Source of the DNA: CAYMRB01 sp964392615
GTDB lineage: Bacteria; Planctomycetota; UBA8108
Direction of reading: 5' to 3'
DNA: 20,261 bases
Assembly (NCBI GenBank): GCA_964392615.1
Contig: CAYMRB010000153.1
Span: forward strand, 1-20,261
The position numbers and the translations under genes were made by a program. Positions 1-6,996 of this stretch are shown here, piece after piece (position 1 is the stretch's first letter; every line of letters starts with the position of its first letter). The notes beneath the pieces are model-generated. The model did no database searches, was not told the DNA's origin, and was given only the letters and a program-made list of their open reading frames with translations.

Positions 1-54
1 GAGTCGGAGTCGGAGTCGGAGTCGGAGTCGGAGTCGGAGTCGGTGTCGGTGTCG
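1..54. repeat. GAGTCG hexanucleotide tandem repeat (continues past the left edge)
   Basis: Seven perfect GAGTCG units (1-42) are followed by two GTGTCG units (43-54). On the minus strand they read as GAC-TCC and GAC-ACC codons, giving an (Asp-Ser)n/(Asp-Thr)n run just after the third heme motif of the cytochrome. A 6-bp unit changes length without shifting the frame. The true extent is unknown because the window cuts the array. Confidence 0.95.
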
Positions 55-1112
55 GTCAGCTCGTGACAACGGAGACACCCGACCGTCTCGACCCACCGTC
101 GGCCCGCCACCGGATCGCCTTCGACCGGCCCTTCCTCGGCCGTCCGCGGTGTCGATCGTGTCAACCACGCCGCGAGCCGTTTCGCCTCCGTCTCGTTGAG
201 GTCGAGCGATGGCATGCGGCCGTGTGGCGCGACGGCGGCGGGATCCTCGAGATACCGCGCCAGCGCGGCCGGGTACCACTTCGCGCCGATCTCGTCGAGC
301 GACAGCTCGGCCTCGCTGTGGCAGACCTCGCAGCCGATCGATTCGAAGAGCTCGCGACCCTTGCCGACGTCGTGCGGCGTCGACGGCTGGGCGGCTCGCG
401 TCGAGGGCGCGCCGAGCGTCGCGAGGTAGGCGGCGACGTGGGTGGCTTCGGCGTCGTCGAGGAGATCCGGCATCGGCGTTCCTGCGCGCACCGCGTGCGG
501 GTCCCGCAGCCACTTCGTGAGCCAGGTTCGGCGCAGGCGGGCGCCGACGCGTGACAGGTCGCTGCCGCGGCGCGCGACGAGCGCCGGTGATGAGCTCTCG
601 TGGCACGAGGTGCAGCCGTGCTCCTCGACGAGATGGCGACCTCGGTCGGCCTCGTCGTCGATGGCGACCTCGCCGCGCACGAAGGCCGCGCTCGGCACCG
701 GTTCCGAGCAGAAGCGCTCCGAAGACCAACGCAGCTCCAGCCGCGCCGGGCCCGGTCCGCGGCGGTAGCGCAGCCGCAGCGCGTGATCGCCCGAGTCGAG
801 CTCGATCTCCTCGCCCGCGTCGAGGCGCACGGCGCGGCCGCCGATCGTCAACTCCACTCGCGTCGGGTCGAGCCCCGCCGAGCGGAATCGATGTCGGCCG
901 CCTTCGAGGACGCGAAGCAAGCCGGACCACTCGGCCGTGAAGCGCGGCGCGATGCGCGGATCGAGCGACTCGTCCGCCGCCAGAGCGAAGTGCGGGGCCG
1001 CGACGGCGAAAGCCACACGCCGCTCGCCGTCGTCGAGGCGGAGCAGCAAGCCGCCGTCGGGTGAGCCGGCGCCGAGGGCCAGCGCGAGGGTCAGTATCGG
1101 GGTCGCAGACAC
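1..1112 (-). CDS. Multiheme c-type cytochrome with PA14-like N-terminal part (3' end outside window)
   Basis: Reading the minus strand from GTG at 1112 gives 370 open residues to the window edge. Three heme-binding CxxCH motifs are in frame: CTSCH (residues 167-171), CEVCH (261-265) and CLRCH (346-350). Met-Pro pairs follow the first two, at about 214 and 300, where class I cytochromes c place the distal Met ligand. The start MSATPILTLALALGAG looks like a short signal peptide, fitting periplasmic heme attachment. An in-frame upstream GTG at 1139 would add a basic N-region (VRRCRRLEG) and is a credible alternative start; a TAG closes the frame further upstream. Residues about 57-135 (AEWSGLLRV, then a G.H.LRLRYRRG pattern and LELRW) resemble a PA14 beta-sandwich; that is a pattern match only. 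After the third heme motif the protein enters an Asp-Thr/Asp-Ser run. The likely role is electron transfer or an oxidoreductase subunit; the partner is unknown. It diverges from the T6SS operon and is probably unrelated to it. Confidence 0.85.
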   Translation of the reverse strand, partial: MSATPILTLALALGAGSPDGGLLLRLDDGERRVAFAVAAPHFALAADESLDPRIAPRFTAEWSGLLRVLEGGRHRFRSAGLDPTRVELTIGGRAVRLDAGEEIELDSGDHALRLRYRRGPGPARLELRWSSERFCSEPVPSAAFVRGEVAIDDEADRGRHLVEEHGCTSCHESSSPALVARRGSDLSRVGARLRRTWLTKWLRDPHAVRAGTPMPDLLDDAEATHVAAYLATLGAPSTRAAQPSTPHDVGKGRELFESIGCEVCHSEAELSLDEIGAKWYPAALARYLEDPAAVAPHGRMPSLDLNETEAKRLAAWLTRSTPRTAEEGPVEGDPVAGRRWVETVGCLRCHELTDTDTDSDSDSDSDSDSD

Positions 1113-1505
1113 CCCCTCCAACCTACGGCATCGCCGCACTGATTGCAGCGTCGTCGCCCTGCAGGGGCCGCCGAGCGGAGGTATGGGCTATCAGCCCGTC
1201 GACATGGGCCACCGTCTCGCCCTCGCGCTCGGAGCTTTTTTTCAACGGGCTGCTATCGGTACGTGGCGCGAGTGCCGAAAAGGAGAGAAGAGTCAGATTC
1301 TCTTCAACGGCCGCCGCCCGTCCCGGCGCGGCGAAACGACCGTCCGCTTGCCGCTCGCTGCCCGTTAGCAGATCGCGTCGGAACAGCGACCGGGAAGACG
1401 GCGGGGTTCGCCCCTTGCTCGGTGCCGTGGCCGCTCTTGACACAGCCCTCCCGAGCCGCGTAGTGTGATTTCGGGAAAGGCTTTACATGAGTTCGGGGAA
1501 CTCGC
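1113..1505. other. Divergent intergenic spacer between the cytochrome gene and tssA
   Basis: About 390 bases with no convincing gene on either strand. Open frames here give low-complexity Arg/Ala/Ser peptides with no family resemblance. Visible structure: a run of seven T at 1236-1242, unusual in this GC-rich DNA but without a clear stem before it; a small inverted repeat GAAGAG/CTCTTC at 1287-1292 and 1300-1305 with a 7-nt loop; and the promoter candidate described separately. I found no convincing promoter for the cytochrome gene. Confidence 0.6.
1437..1466 (+). promoter_or_regulatory. Candidate sigma70-type promoter for the tss operon
   Basis: A perfect -35 hexamer TTGACA (1437-1442) is followed by an 18-bp spacer and TAGTGT (1461-1466), which keeps the TA...T of a -10 box. 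Transcription would begin near 1473, leaving a leader of roughly 30 nt before the tssA GTG. It is the best such match in the spacer. I saw no sigma54 (-24/-12) element, a type used by some T6SS loci. In a GC-rich genome with an unknown sigma preference this remains a candidate. Confidence 0.4.
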
Positions 1506-2582
1506 GTGATCGACGTTGAAACGCTACTCAAAGAGGTCTCTCCGGAGGCGCCAGGGGGCGAACATCTGGAGTACGACCCAGAGTATCTCGAGCTGCAGCG
1601 GTTAGCGCAGGGCACTCCGGAGCAGCAGGTCGGCGACTCGATCGTGCCCGCGGAGGATCCGGACTGGCGCGAGGTCGCCCGGCGCGGCCCGGCCCTGATG
1701 GGGCGCACCAAGGACCTCCGCCTGGCGCTTCTGATCGCGCTCGCCGAGCTGAAGGCCGCGGGGTTCCCGGGGCTGTGCGAGGGCCTGGCGCTCGTGCGCG
1801 GGTTGATCGATCGCCTCTGGAACGACTTCCATCCGCAGCTCGATCCGGACGACCAGCTCGATCCGACGGAGCGGGTCAACATTCTAGCCTCCCTCGCGCC
1901 GCCGCCGGGGAGCTTCCAGGATCCGCTGGCGTTTCCGCGGCATATTCGCGAGGCGCCGCTGACGGCGTCGCGGCAGCTCGGCTGCTTCAGCGTGCGGGAC
2001 ATCCTCGTGGCCGGCGGTGCGCTGGCCGCGCCGGAGTCGGGAGATTCGCCCCCGGAGATGAGCGTGATCGAGGCGGCGTTCCAGGACACCGATCTCGACG
2101 AGCTGCGCGGCATCGTCGACGCGATTCGCGCGTCCCGCGAGCATGCGCGGGCGATCGAGGACGCGATGACGGAGCGCGTCGGAGTCGACAAGGCCATGAG
2201 CCTCGAGACTCTCCACGACGCGCTCACCGAGGTCGCGAAGCATGCCGAGGAGCACCTGGCGCGCTGCGCGCCGGAGGAAGCGGCCCCGGAGGAGACGTCG
2301 GCCGGGAGTGACGCGCCAGGAGCGGGCGCCACCGGCGCTGCCGGAGCAGCGCCGTCGAATCGACTGAGCGGCGAGATTCACTCGCGCGAGGAGGTCCTGG
2401 CCGCTCTCGGGAAGATTACGTCGTACTACGAGCGATACGAGCCGTCCAGTCCGGTCCCGCTTCTCGTCAACCGGGCGAAGAAGCTCGTCAACTCGAGCTT
2501 CCTCGACGTCATTCAGGATGTCTCCCCGGAGGTGCTGGAGCAGGTCCGAAAGCTCGGTGGAGTCGACTCTGGTGGTGAGTAG
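1506..2582 (+). CDS. tssA: TssA (ImpA family), T6SS tail assembly protein
   Basis: 358 residues. TssA proteins help prime or cap the growing tail tube and sheath at the baseplate. The ImpA N-terminal domain covers about residues 10-150 and carries the hallmark stretch LWNDFHPQLDPDD (104-116) and FSVRDI (161-166). An Ala/Gly/Pro-rich linker (about 255-285) leads to a C-terminal block with EPSSPVPLL (312-320) and a helical VNRAKKLV segment, as in short-form TssA with the EPSSP signature. The GTG start at 1506 is supported by GGGGA (1495-1499) six bases upstream. It opens the rightward operon, matching PA0082 at the head of the P. aeruginosa H1 sheath arm. Its C-terminal part is typical, so there is no sign of fusion or decay. 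Confidence 0.93.
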   Translation: MIDVETLLKEVSPEAPGGEHLEYDPEYLELQRLAQGTPEQQVGDSIVPAEDPDWREVARRGPALMGRTKDLRLALLIALAELKAAGFPGLCEGLALVRGLIDRLWNDFHPQLDPDDQLDPTERVNILASLAPPPGSFQDPLAFPRHIREAPLTASRQLGCFSVRDILVAGGALAAPESGDSPPEMSVIEAAFQDTDLDELRGIVDAIRASREHARAIEDAMTERVGVDKAMSLETLHDALTEVAKHAEEHLARCAPEEAAPEETSAGSDAPGAGATGAAGAAPSNRLSGEIHSREEVLAALGKITSYYERYEPSSPVPLLVNRAKKLVNSSFLDVIQDVSPEVLEQVRKLGGVDSGGE

Positions 2583-2728
2583 CTGGCCGCCCGACGGTAG
2601 GGAAGAACAGACAACTGACGGTGAAACCGTGACGGTGACGGATCCGGACGCAGCTCGAATCGGCGCGGATCGCCTCCGTCCTGTGACAGGAACGACACTG
2701 GCAGCCCGCAGTGGCTGAAGGAGCGCCG
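2583..2728. other. tssA-tssB intergenic region with small palindromes
   Basis: A 146-base gap, larger than most in the operon. It contains ACGGT-GAA-ACCGT followed by further GACGGTGA-like copies near 2618-2641, and a perfect 13-bp palindrome TCCTGTGACAGGA at 2679-2691, ending 37 bases before the tssB ATG. These could be an operator or an mRNA hairpin. I cannot match the palindrome to a regulator. No good promoter hexamers are visible. Confidence 0.45.
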
Positions 2729-3370
2729 ATGGCAAAGCAAAGCAGTCAGAAGTTCATCGCCCGGAACCGAGCCCCCCGGGTGCAAATCGAGTATGACGTC
2801 GAGCTCTACGGGGCCGAGAAGAAGGTCAACCTGCCCTTCGTCATGGGCGTGATGGCCGACCTCTCCGGCAAGCCCGAGGAAGCTCTCGCGCCTGTCGCGG
2901 ACCGCAAATACCTCGAGATCGACGTCGACAACTTCGACGAACGTCTCAAGAGCATGAAGCCTCGGGTCGCGTTCCAGGTGCCGAACACGCTGACGGGCGA
3001 GGGCAATCTGTCGGTCGACATCACCTTCGAGAGCATGGACGACTTCTCGCCGGCGGCCGTCGCGCGAAAGGTCGGTGCGCTGAACAAGCTGCTGACGGCC
3101 CGTGAGCAGCTCTCGAACCTGCTCTCCTACATGGACGGCAAGGCGGACGCCGAGGCGCTCCTCGCGAAGGTACTGAACGATCCGGCGCTGCTGCAGTCGC
3201 TCTCCGGAAGCGCCAAGCCGGCCGATGAGGGCGGCGGCGACGCCGGTGGCGGTGGAGACGTCGGCGGCGGCGATGCCGGCGGTGGAGACGCCGGTGGTGG
3301 AGACGCCGGTGGTGGAGACGCCGGTGGCGGCGATGACGGCGGGGCGTCCGAAGGCGGCGAGGAGGCGTGA
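2729..3370 (+). CDS. tssB: TssB (VipA/HsiB family), T6SS sheath small subunit, with Gly/Asp-rich C-terminal tail
   Basis: 213 residues. TssB pairs with TssC to form the contractile sheath around the Hcp tube. The N-terminus (SSQKFIARNRAPRVQIEYD, residues 5-23, then LPFVMGVMADLSG) is strongly family-typical and, from memory, almost identical to HsiB1 of P. aeruginosa. SMDDFSP (102-108) is another hallmark. ATG 2729 is chosen because AAGGAG (2718-2723) sits five bases upstream; an in-frame GTG at 2711 would add six residues. The conserved body ends near residue 162. Residues 166-213 form an extra tail of GGGDAG repeats ending DDGGASEGGEEA, encoded by 15-bp DNA repeats. The usual family length is about 160-175 residues. 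The stop overlaps a possible tssC GTG (GTGA), so translation of the two is probably coupled. Confidence 0.96.
   Translation: MAKQSSQKFIARNRAPRVQIEYDVELYGAEKKVNLPFVMGVMADLSGKPEEALAPVADRKYLEIDVDNFDERLKSMKPRVAFQVPNTLTGEGNLSVDITFESMDDFSPAAVARKVGALNKLLTAREQLSNLLSYMDGKADAEALLAKVLNDPALLQSLSGSAKPADEGGGDAGGGGDVGGGDAGGGDAGGGDAGGGDAGGGDDGGASEGGEEA
3226..3345 (+). repeat. 15-bp coding tandem repeat in the tssB 3' end
   Basis: Imperfect tandem units of the type GAC GCC GGT GGT GGA encode Asp-Ala-Gly-Gly-Gly. The middle copies are nearly identical, while flanking copies drift at third positions (GGC for GGT, GAT for GAC). The unit length is a multiple of three, so gain or loss of a copy preserves the frame. 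The repeat produces the TssB tail. Confidence 0.85.
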
Positions 3371-3375
3371 GCGAG

Positions 3376-4869
3376 ATGCCGGAAAACGAAGCACGATCCC
3401 AGGGAGCCGCAGAAGGCACCATCGAGGTCAGCGAGTTCGATTCGCTACTCGAGAAGTCGTTCAAGCCGAAGACCGATCCGGCCAAGGAGGCCGTCAAGAA
3501 CGCGGTCGCGACGCTGGCCGAGCAGGCCCTCGCCGAGACGGCGGTCATCTCGGACGACGCGGTCAAGACGATCGAGAGCATCATCGCCGAGATCGACTCG
3601 CGTCTGACCGCACAGGTCAACCAGATCATCCACTGCGCCGACTTCCAGCAGCTGGAAGGCTCCTGGCGCGGTCTGCACCATCTCGTCAACAACACCGAGA
3701 CCGACGAGAACCTGAAGATCCGCGTCCTCAACATCTCGAAGAAGGACCTCGGCAAGACCCTGAAGAAGTTCAAGGGCACGGCTTGGGACCAGAGCCCTCT
3801 CTTCAAGAAGATGTACGAGGAGGAGTACGGCACGCCCGGCGGCGAGCCCTACGGCTGCCTGGTCGGCGACTACCATTTCGACCACAGCCCACCCGATGTC
3901 GAGATTCTGGGCGGCATGGCGCAGATCGCGGCCGCGGCGCACGCGCCGTTCCTCGCGGCGGCCAACCCCACGCTCGTGAACATGGACTCGTGGCAGGAGC
4001 TGGGCAATCCGCGCGACCTGACGAAGATCTTCCAGACGGCCGAGTACGCGTCCTGGCGTTCGCTTCGTGAGTCCGAGGACTCGAAGTACGTCGGTCTGAC
4101 GATGCCGCGCTTCCTGTCGCGGCAGCCGTACGGTGCCAAGACGAACCCCGTCGAGGAGTTCGCGTTCGAGGAAGACACCGACGGCTCCGACCACCACAAA
4201 TACACGTGGTCGAACGCTGCGTACGCGATGGCGGTCAACGTCAACCGCGCGTTCAAGAGCTTCGGCTGGTGCTCGCGAATCCGCGGCGTCGAGTCTGGCG
4301 GCATGGTCGAGGGGCTGCCCGTCCACACGTTCCCGACCGACGACGGCGGCGTCGACATGAAGTGTCCGACCGAGGTCGCGATCACGGACCGTCGCGAAGC
4401 CGAGCTCGCCAAGAACGGCATGATGCCGCTCTGCCACTGGAAGAACACCGACTACTCGGTCTTCATCGGCGCGCAGTCGCTGCACGAGCCCGCGGAGTAC
4501 GACGACGATGACGCGACCGCGAACGCCAATCTGGGCGCGCGGCTGCCGTACCTGTTCGCGAGCTGTCGTTTCGCGCACTTCCTGAAGTGCATCGTTCGCG
4601 ACAAGATCGGCTCCTTCAAGGAGCGCGCGGACATGGAGAAGTGGCTCAACGACTGGATCAACAACTACGTCGAGCCGAGCCCGGAGACCGCTTCGGACGA
4701 GGCCAAGGCCAAGCGTCCGCTCGCGGGCGCCGAAGTCGTCGTCGAGGAGGTAGATGGCAACCCGGGCTACTACACGTCGAAGTTCTTCCTCCGGCCGCAC
4801 TATCAGCTGGAGGGCCTGACAGTTTCTCTGCGCCTGGTCTCGAAATTGCCGTCCGAGAAGGGCGGGTAG
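3376..4869 (+). CDS. tssC: TssC (VipB/EvpB family), T6SS sheath large subunit
   Basis: 497 residues from ATG 3376, or 500 from GTG 3367, which overlaps the tssB stop. I prefer ATG 3376 because GGAGG (3361-3365) lies ten bases upstream of it but only one base before the GTG. TssC forms most of the sheath and carries the contacts that let it contract and be pulled apart by ClpV. Diagnostic stretches are EFDSLLEKSF near residue 20, DFQQLEGSWRGLHHLV near 90-105, GDYHFDH, FLSRQPYG and the C-terminal YYTSKFFLRPHYQLEGL. Length and ending are normal for the family, with no truncation. It follows tssB with coupled translation, consistent with 1:1 sheath assembly. Confidence 0.97.
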   Translation: MPENEARSQGAAEGTIEVSEFDSLLEKSFKPKTDPAKEAVKNAVATLAEQALAETAVISDDAVKTIESIIAEIDSRLTAQVNQIIHCADFQQLEGSWRGLHHLVNNTETDENLKIRVLNISKKDLGKTLKKFKGTAWDQSPLFKKMYEEEYGTPGGEPYGCLVGDYHFDHSPPDVEILGGMAQIAAAAHAPFLAAANPTLVNMDSWQELGNPRDLTKIFQTAEYASWRSLRESEDSKYVGLTMPRFLSRQPYGAKTNPVEEFAFEEDTDGSDHHKYTWSNAAYAMAVNVNRAFKSFGWCSRIRGVESGGMVEGLPVHTFPTDDGGVDMKCPTEVAITDRREAELAKNGMMPLCHWKNTDYSVFIGAQSLHEPAEYDDDDATANANLGARLPYLFASCRFAHFLKCIVRDKIGSFKERADMEKWLNDWINNYVEPSPETASDEAKAKRPLAGAEVVVEEVDGNPGYYTSKFFLRPHYQLEGLTVSLRLVSKLPSEKGG

Positions 4870-5006
4870 TCCGTTGTAGGAGCAGAAGACGAGACGATCA
4901 GCAGTCCGGCGCCACCGACTGTAGCAGTTCTTTCCGGATGGATCCGGCGCAAGCCGGGCAGTGAACACGAGATACCCCGCGACGGGGTGTTCAGGAGAAC
5001 GACAAG
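4870..5006. other. tssC-hcp leader with hairpins next to the hcp ribosome site
   Basis: A 137-base gap. ACCCCG-CGA-CGGGGT (4974-4988) forms a compact stem, and GAACAC (4963-4968) can pair instead with GTGTTC (4987-4992). The structure stops directly before the hcp Shine-Dalgarno AGGAG (4993-4997). A second short stem, CCGGAT/ATCCGG, lies near 4934-4947. A 5' stabiliser, RNA processing site or translation control are all possible. I saw no clear promoter. Confidence 0.5.
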
Positions 5007-5507
5007 ATGGCATTCGACACCTTCCTCAAGCTCGGCGATCAGATCAAAGGCGACAGCCACGACGTCAACCACAAGGAGTGGATCGAGGTCAGCTCGTTCA
5101 ACACGAGCATGAACCAGTCCGGCGGCGGCAACATCAGCGCCCAGGGCACGCACTCCGGCGGCCGCGTCGACATCGGCGACTTCGCGCTGAGCTTCGCGAT
5201 GAGCAGCGCGTCGCCCCTCATCGCCGACTTCTGCTGCCGCGGCGAGGTCATCCCCGAGGTGAACATCGAGCTTTGCCGCGCGATGAAGGACAAGACGAAG
5301 TTCATGGAGTACAAGCTGAAGGACGTGATGATCAGCTCGTACACGTCCGGCGGCGCGTCCGGCGGTGTCATTCCGGACGAGCAGATTACGCTCGCGGCGT
5401 CCGAGGTCCACTGGATCTACACGCCGACGGATCCGGAAGGCAACAAGACCGGGCCCGAGGTCAAGAAGGGCTGGAGCATGCGAGAGAACAAGGGCGTCGC
5501 TCCATAA
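5007..5507 (+). CDS. hcp: Hcp, T6SS inner tube protein
   Basis: 166 residues. Hcp hexamers stack into the tube ejected when the sheath contracts, and they also carry small effectors. The pattern is typical: MAFDTFLKLGDQIKGDS at the start, the HKEWIEVSSFN strand, a Gly-rich loop (NQSGGGNISAQG), the VMISSYTSGG strand and the ending KKGWSMRENK, like the GW.IR.N ending of P. aeruginosa Hcp1. ATG 5007 has AGGAG (4993-4997) nine bases upstream, the best ribosome site in the operon. Hairpins lie directly before the ribosome site and soon after the stop, which suggests a separately stabilised or more abundant hcp message, as expected for the most heavily used tail component. There is no C-terminal effector fusion. 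Confidence 0.97.
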   Translation: MAFDTFLKLGDQIKGDSHDVNHKEWIEVSSFNTSMNQSGGGNISAQGTHSGGRVDIGDFALSFAMSSASPLIADFCCRGEVIPEVNIELCRAMKDKTKFMEYKLKDVMISSYTSGGASGGVIPDEQITLAASEVHWIYTPTDPEGNKTGPEVKKGWSMRENKGVAP

Positions 5508-5543
5508 CCCACGACCTGACAATCTCTTCTGAGCACGCACGCG

Positions 5544-5577
5544 ACGCTGGCAGCGACTCACGGATCGCTGCCAGCGT
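5544..5577 (+). terminator. Strong hairpin after hcp (attenuator or 3' stabiliser)
   Basis: A perfect 13-bp stem (5544-5556 with 5565-5577) encloses an 8-nt loop and starts 36 bases after the hcp stop. Only a mixed TTCCGTCGTTT follows instead of a T run, so full intrinsic termination is doubtful. Partial read-through to tagJ, or protection of the hcp 3' end, is the more likely role. Confidence 0.65.
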
Positions 5578-5621
5578 TCCGTCGTTTGAAACGGCACCCC
5601 AGGCACACTTCCGGTGACAGC

Positions 5622-6497
5622 ATGTCCGCAGCAGCGTCCGCAGAAGAACTCGTCCGGCAGGGCCGACTCTCCGAGGCGCTCGACGCCCTCAAGGACCGCG
5701 TCCGCGCCGATCCCTCCGACGCGGCCCTGCGCGTCTTCCTGTTCCAGATTCAGTGCGTCTTCGGCGATTGGGACCGCGCGCTGACCGCGTTGAACGTCGC
5801 CGCCGAGCTCGACGCGACGAATCTGCTCATGGCGCAGGTGGGACGCGCTGCGCTGGAGTGCGAGGCATTGCGCGCGGAGGTCTTCGCCGGCCGCCGTTCA
5901 CCGCTCTTCCTCGGGCGACCGCCAGATTGGGTCGGTCCGCTTCTGCAAGCGCACGAGCTGACCGCACGCGGCGAGGACGCGGCGGCGCAGCCGTTGCGCG
6001 CTGACGCGCTCGAGGCGGCCCCGGCGACGTCCGGGACGATCGCGACGGCCGGAGCGGATGGCGACGCGGGCGAGCCCGTCGCGTTCGAGTGGATCGCCGA
6101 CGCCGACTCGCGGCTCGGTCCGCTTCTCGAGGTGATCGTCGACGGTCGCTACTACTGGGTGCCGTTCGAGAACATCGCGACGATCGAGATCGAGGCGCCG
6201 GCCGATCTGCGCGATCTCGTCTGGGCGCCGGTTGACCTCACCTGGTCGAACGGCGGTGCGACGGTCGGTCTGATCCCGGTGCGGTACGCGGGCAGCGAGA
6301 CCGACGCGGACGACGCGATCCGCATGGCGCGCAAGAGCGAGTGGCTCGAGCGAGCGGGCGGCGCCTGGATCGGACGTGGGCAACGCGTGCTGACCACCGA
6401 TGCCGCGGACTATCCGCTGCTGGAGGTTCGCCGCGTCGAGCTCGCCACGAGGGCGAGCGAGGACTCCGGCGACGGGGATGCCGACCGCGATGCCTGA
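5622..6497 (+). CDS. tagJ: TagJ/ImpE family T6SS accessory protein
   Basis: 291 residues. TagJ (HsiE1) is found in one T6SS class, where it binds the TssB N-terminal region and is linked to ClpV-driven sheath disassembly. The N-terminal half has helical repeats of TPR type (ELVRQGRLSEALDALKDRVR, DAALRVFLFQIQCVFGDWDRAL). After a variable Ala/Gly-rich stretch (about 110-150), the C-terminal domain shows GRYYWVPFENI, DLVWAPVDLTW and the ending GQRVLTTDAADYPLLEVRRVEL, all characteristic of ImpE. ATG 5622 is chosen over an upstream TTG at 5586 because its protein start (MSAAASAEELVRQG) fits the family; the ribosome site is weak. It follows the post-hcp hairpin and overlaps tssE by eight bases. Its place after hcp matches PA0086. 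Confidence 0.92.
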   Translation: MSAAASAEELVRQGRLSEALDALKDRVRADPSDAALRVFLFQIQCVFGDWDRALTALNVAAELDATNLLMAQVGRAALECEALRAEVFAGRRSPLFLGRPPDWVGPLLQAHELTARGEDAAAQPLRADALEAAPATSGTIATAGADGDAGEPVAFEWIADADSRLGPLLEVIVDGRYYWVPFENIATIEIEAPADLRDLVWAPVDLTWSNGGATVGLIPVRYAGSETDADDAIRMARKSEWLERAGGAWIGRGQRVLTTDAADYPLLEVRRVELATRASEDSGDGDADRDA

Positions 6498-6996
6498 GCT
6501 GACGCCGAAGGAGCGCCTGCAGCCGTCTCTTCTCGATCGTCTGACCGACGACCAGCCCGACTCGCAGGTCGAGTCGCGCGATCGGCGCGTGATGTCGCCG
6601 CGGCAGTTCCGGGAAGCCGTCCTGCGCGATCTCGCGTGGCTTCTCAACACGAGCCAGCACCGGGACGACGAGGAGATCAGCGAGTCCCCGGAGGCGGCGC
6701 GTTCGGTCGTCAATTTCGGCGTCCGGGATCTCTCCGGCCTGACTTCATCGGGAGTTTCGCCCGAGGCGGTCGAGCGCGAAGTGCTGCGGTCGATCAAGGC
6801 ATTCGAGCCGCGCTTGATTCCCCAGACCCTCGAGGTGCGGGTGGTCCTCGATCGTGACTCGATGACCCAGAACGCGCTGGGCTTCGAGATCCATGGCGAG
6901 CTCTGGTCCGTGCCGTTCCCCGATCCGCTCTACGTGCGCACGGAGGTCGACCTGGAGACCGGGCTCTGCACGATCGAGGAGTCGAGGCGTGGATAG
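6490..6996 (+). CDS. tssE: TssE (gp25-like), T6SS baseplate protein
   Basis: 168 residues. TssE is the homologue of phage T4 gp25 and links baseplate wedges to the first sheath ring. Family marks are LQPSLLDRLTDD (11-22), the FREAVLRDLAWLLNT motif (about 40-54), SVVNFGVRDLSG (72-83), and the C-terminal LGFEIHGELWSVPFPDPLYVRTEVDLETG. The ATG at 6490 overlaps the tagJ stop by eight bases. An in-frame ATG at 6478 would add four residues (MPTA). The gene ends eight bases inside tssF. Nested overlaps with both neighbours point to coupled translation of the baseplate genes. The length is normal for the family. Confidence 0.94.
   Translation: MPELTPKERLQPSLLDRLTDDQPDSQVESRDRRVMSPRQFREAVLRDLAWLLNTSQHRDDEEISESPEAARSVVNFGVRDLSGLTSSGVSPEAVEREVLRSIKAFEPRLIPQTLEVRVVLDRDSMTQNALGFEIHGELWSVPFPDPLYVRTEVDLETGLCTIEESRRG

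Noticed and set aside
63..554. 163-codon open frame on the plus strand at the left end
   Set aside because: It is antisense to the cytochrome gene, whose three in-frame CxxCH motifs show which strand is coding.
1228..1242. Intrinsic terminator suggested by the seven-T run
   Set aside because: The preceding bases do not form a stable stem, and no gene ends just before it.
1123..1443. 106-codon minus-strand frame in the divergent spacer
   Set aside because: The product is Ser/Arg/Ala-rich with no membrane segment, domain or good ribosome site, and it overlaps the cytochrome start region.
3226..3345. CRISPR-like array
   Set aside because: The units are 15-bp in-frame coding repeats without spacers and lie inside tssB.
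3445..5013. 522-codon open frame on the minus strand opposite tssC
   Set aside because: It is antisense to TssC and has no recognisable domain or ribosome site.
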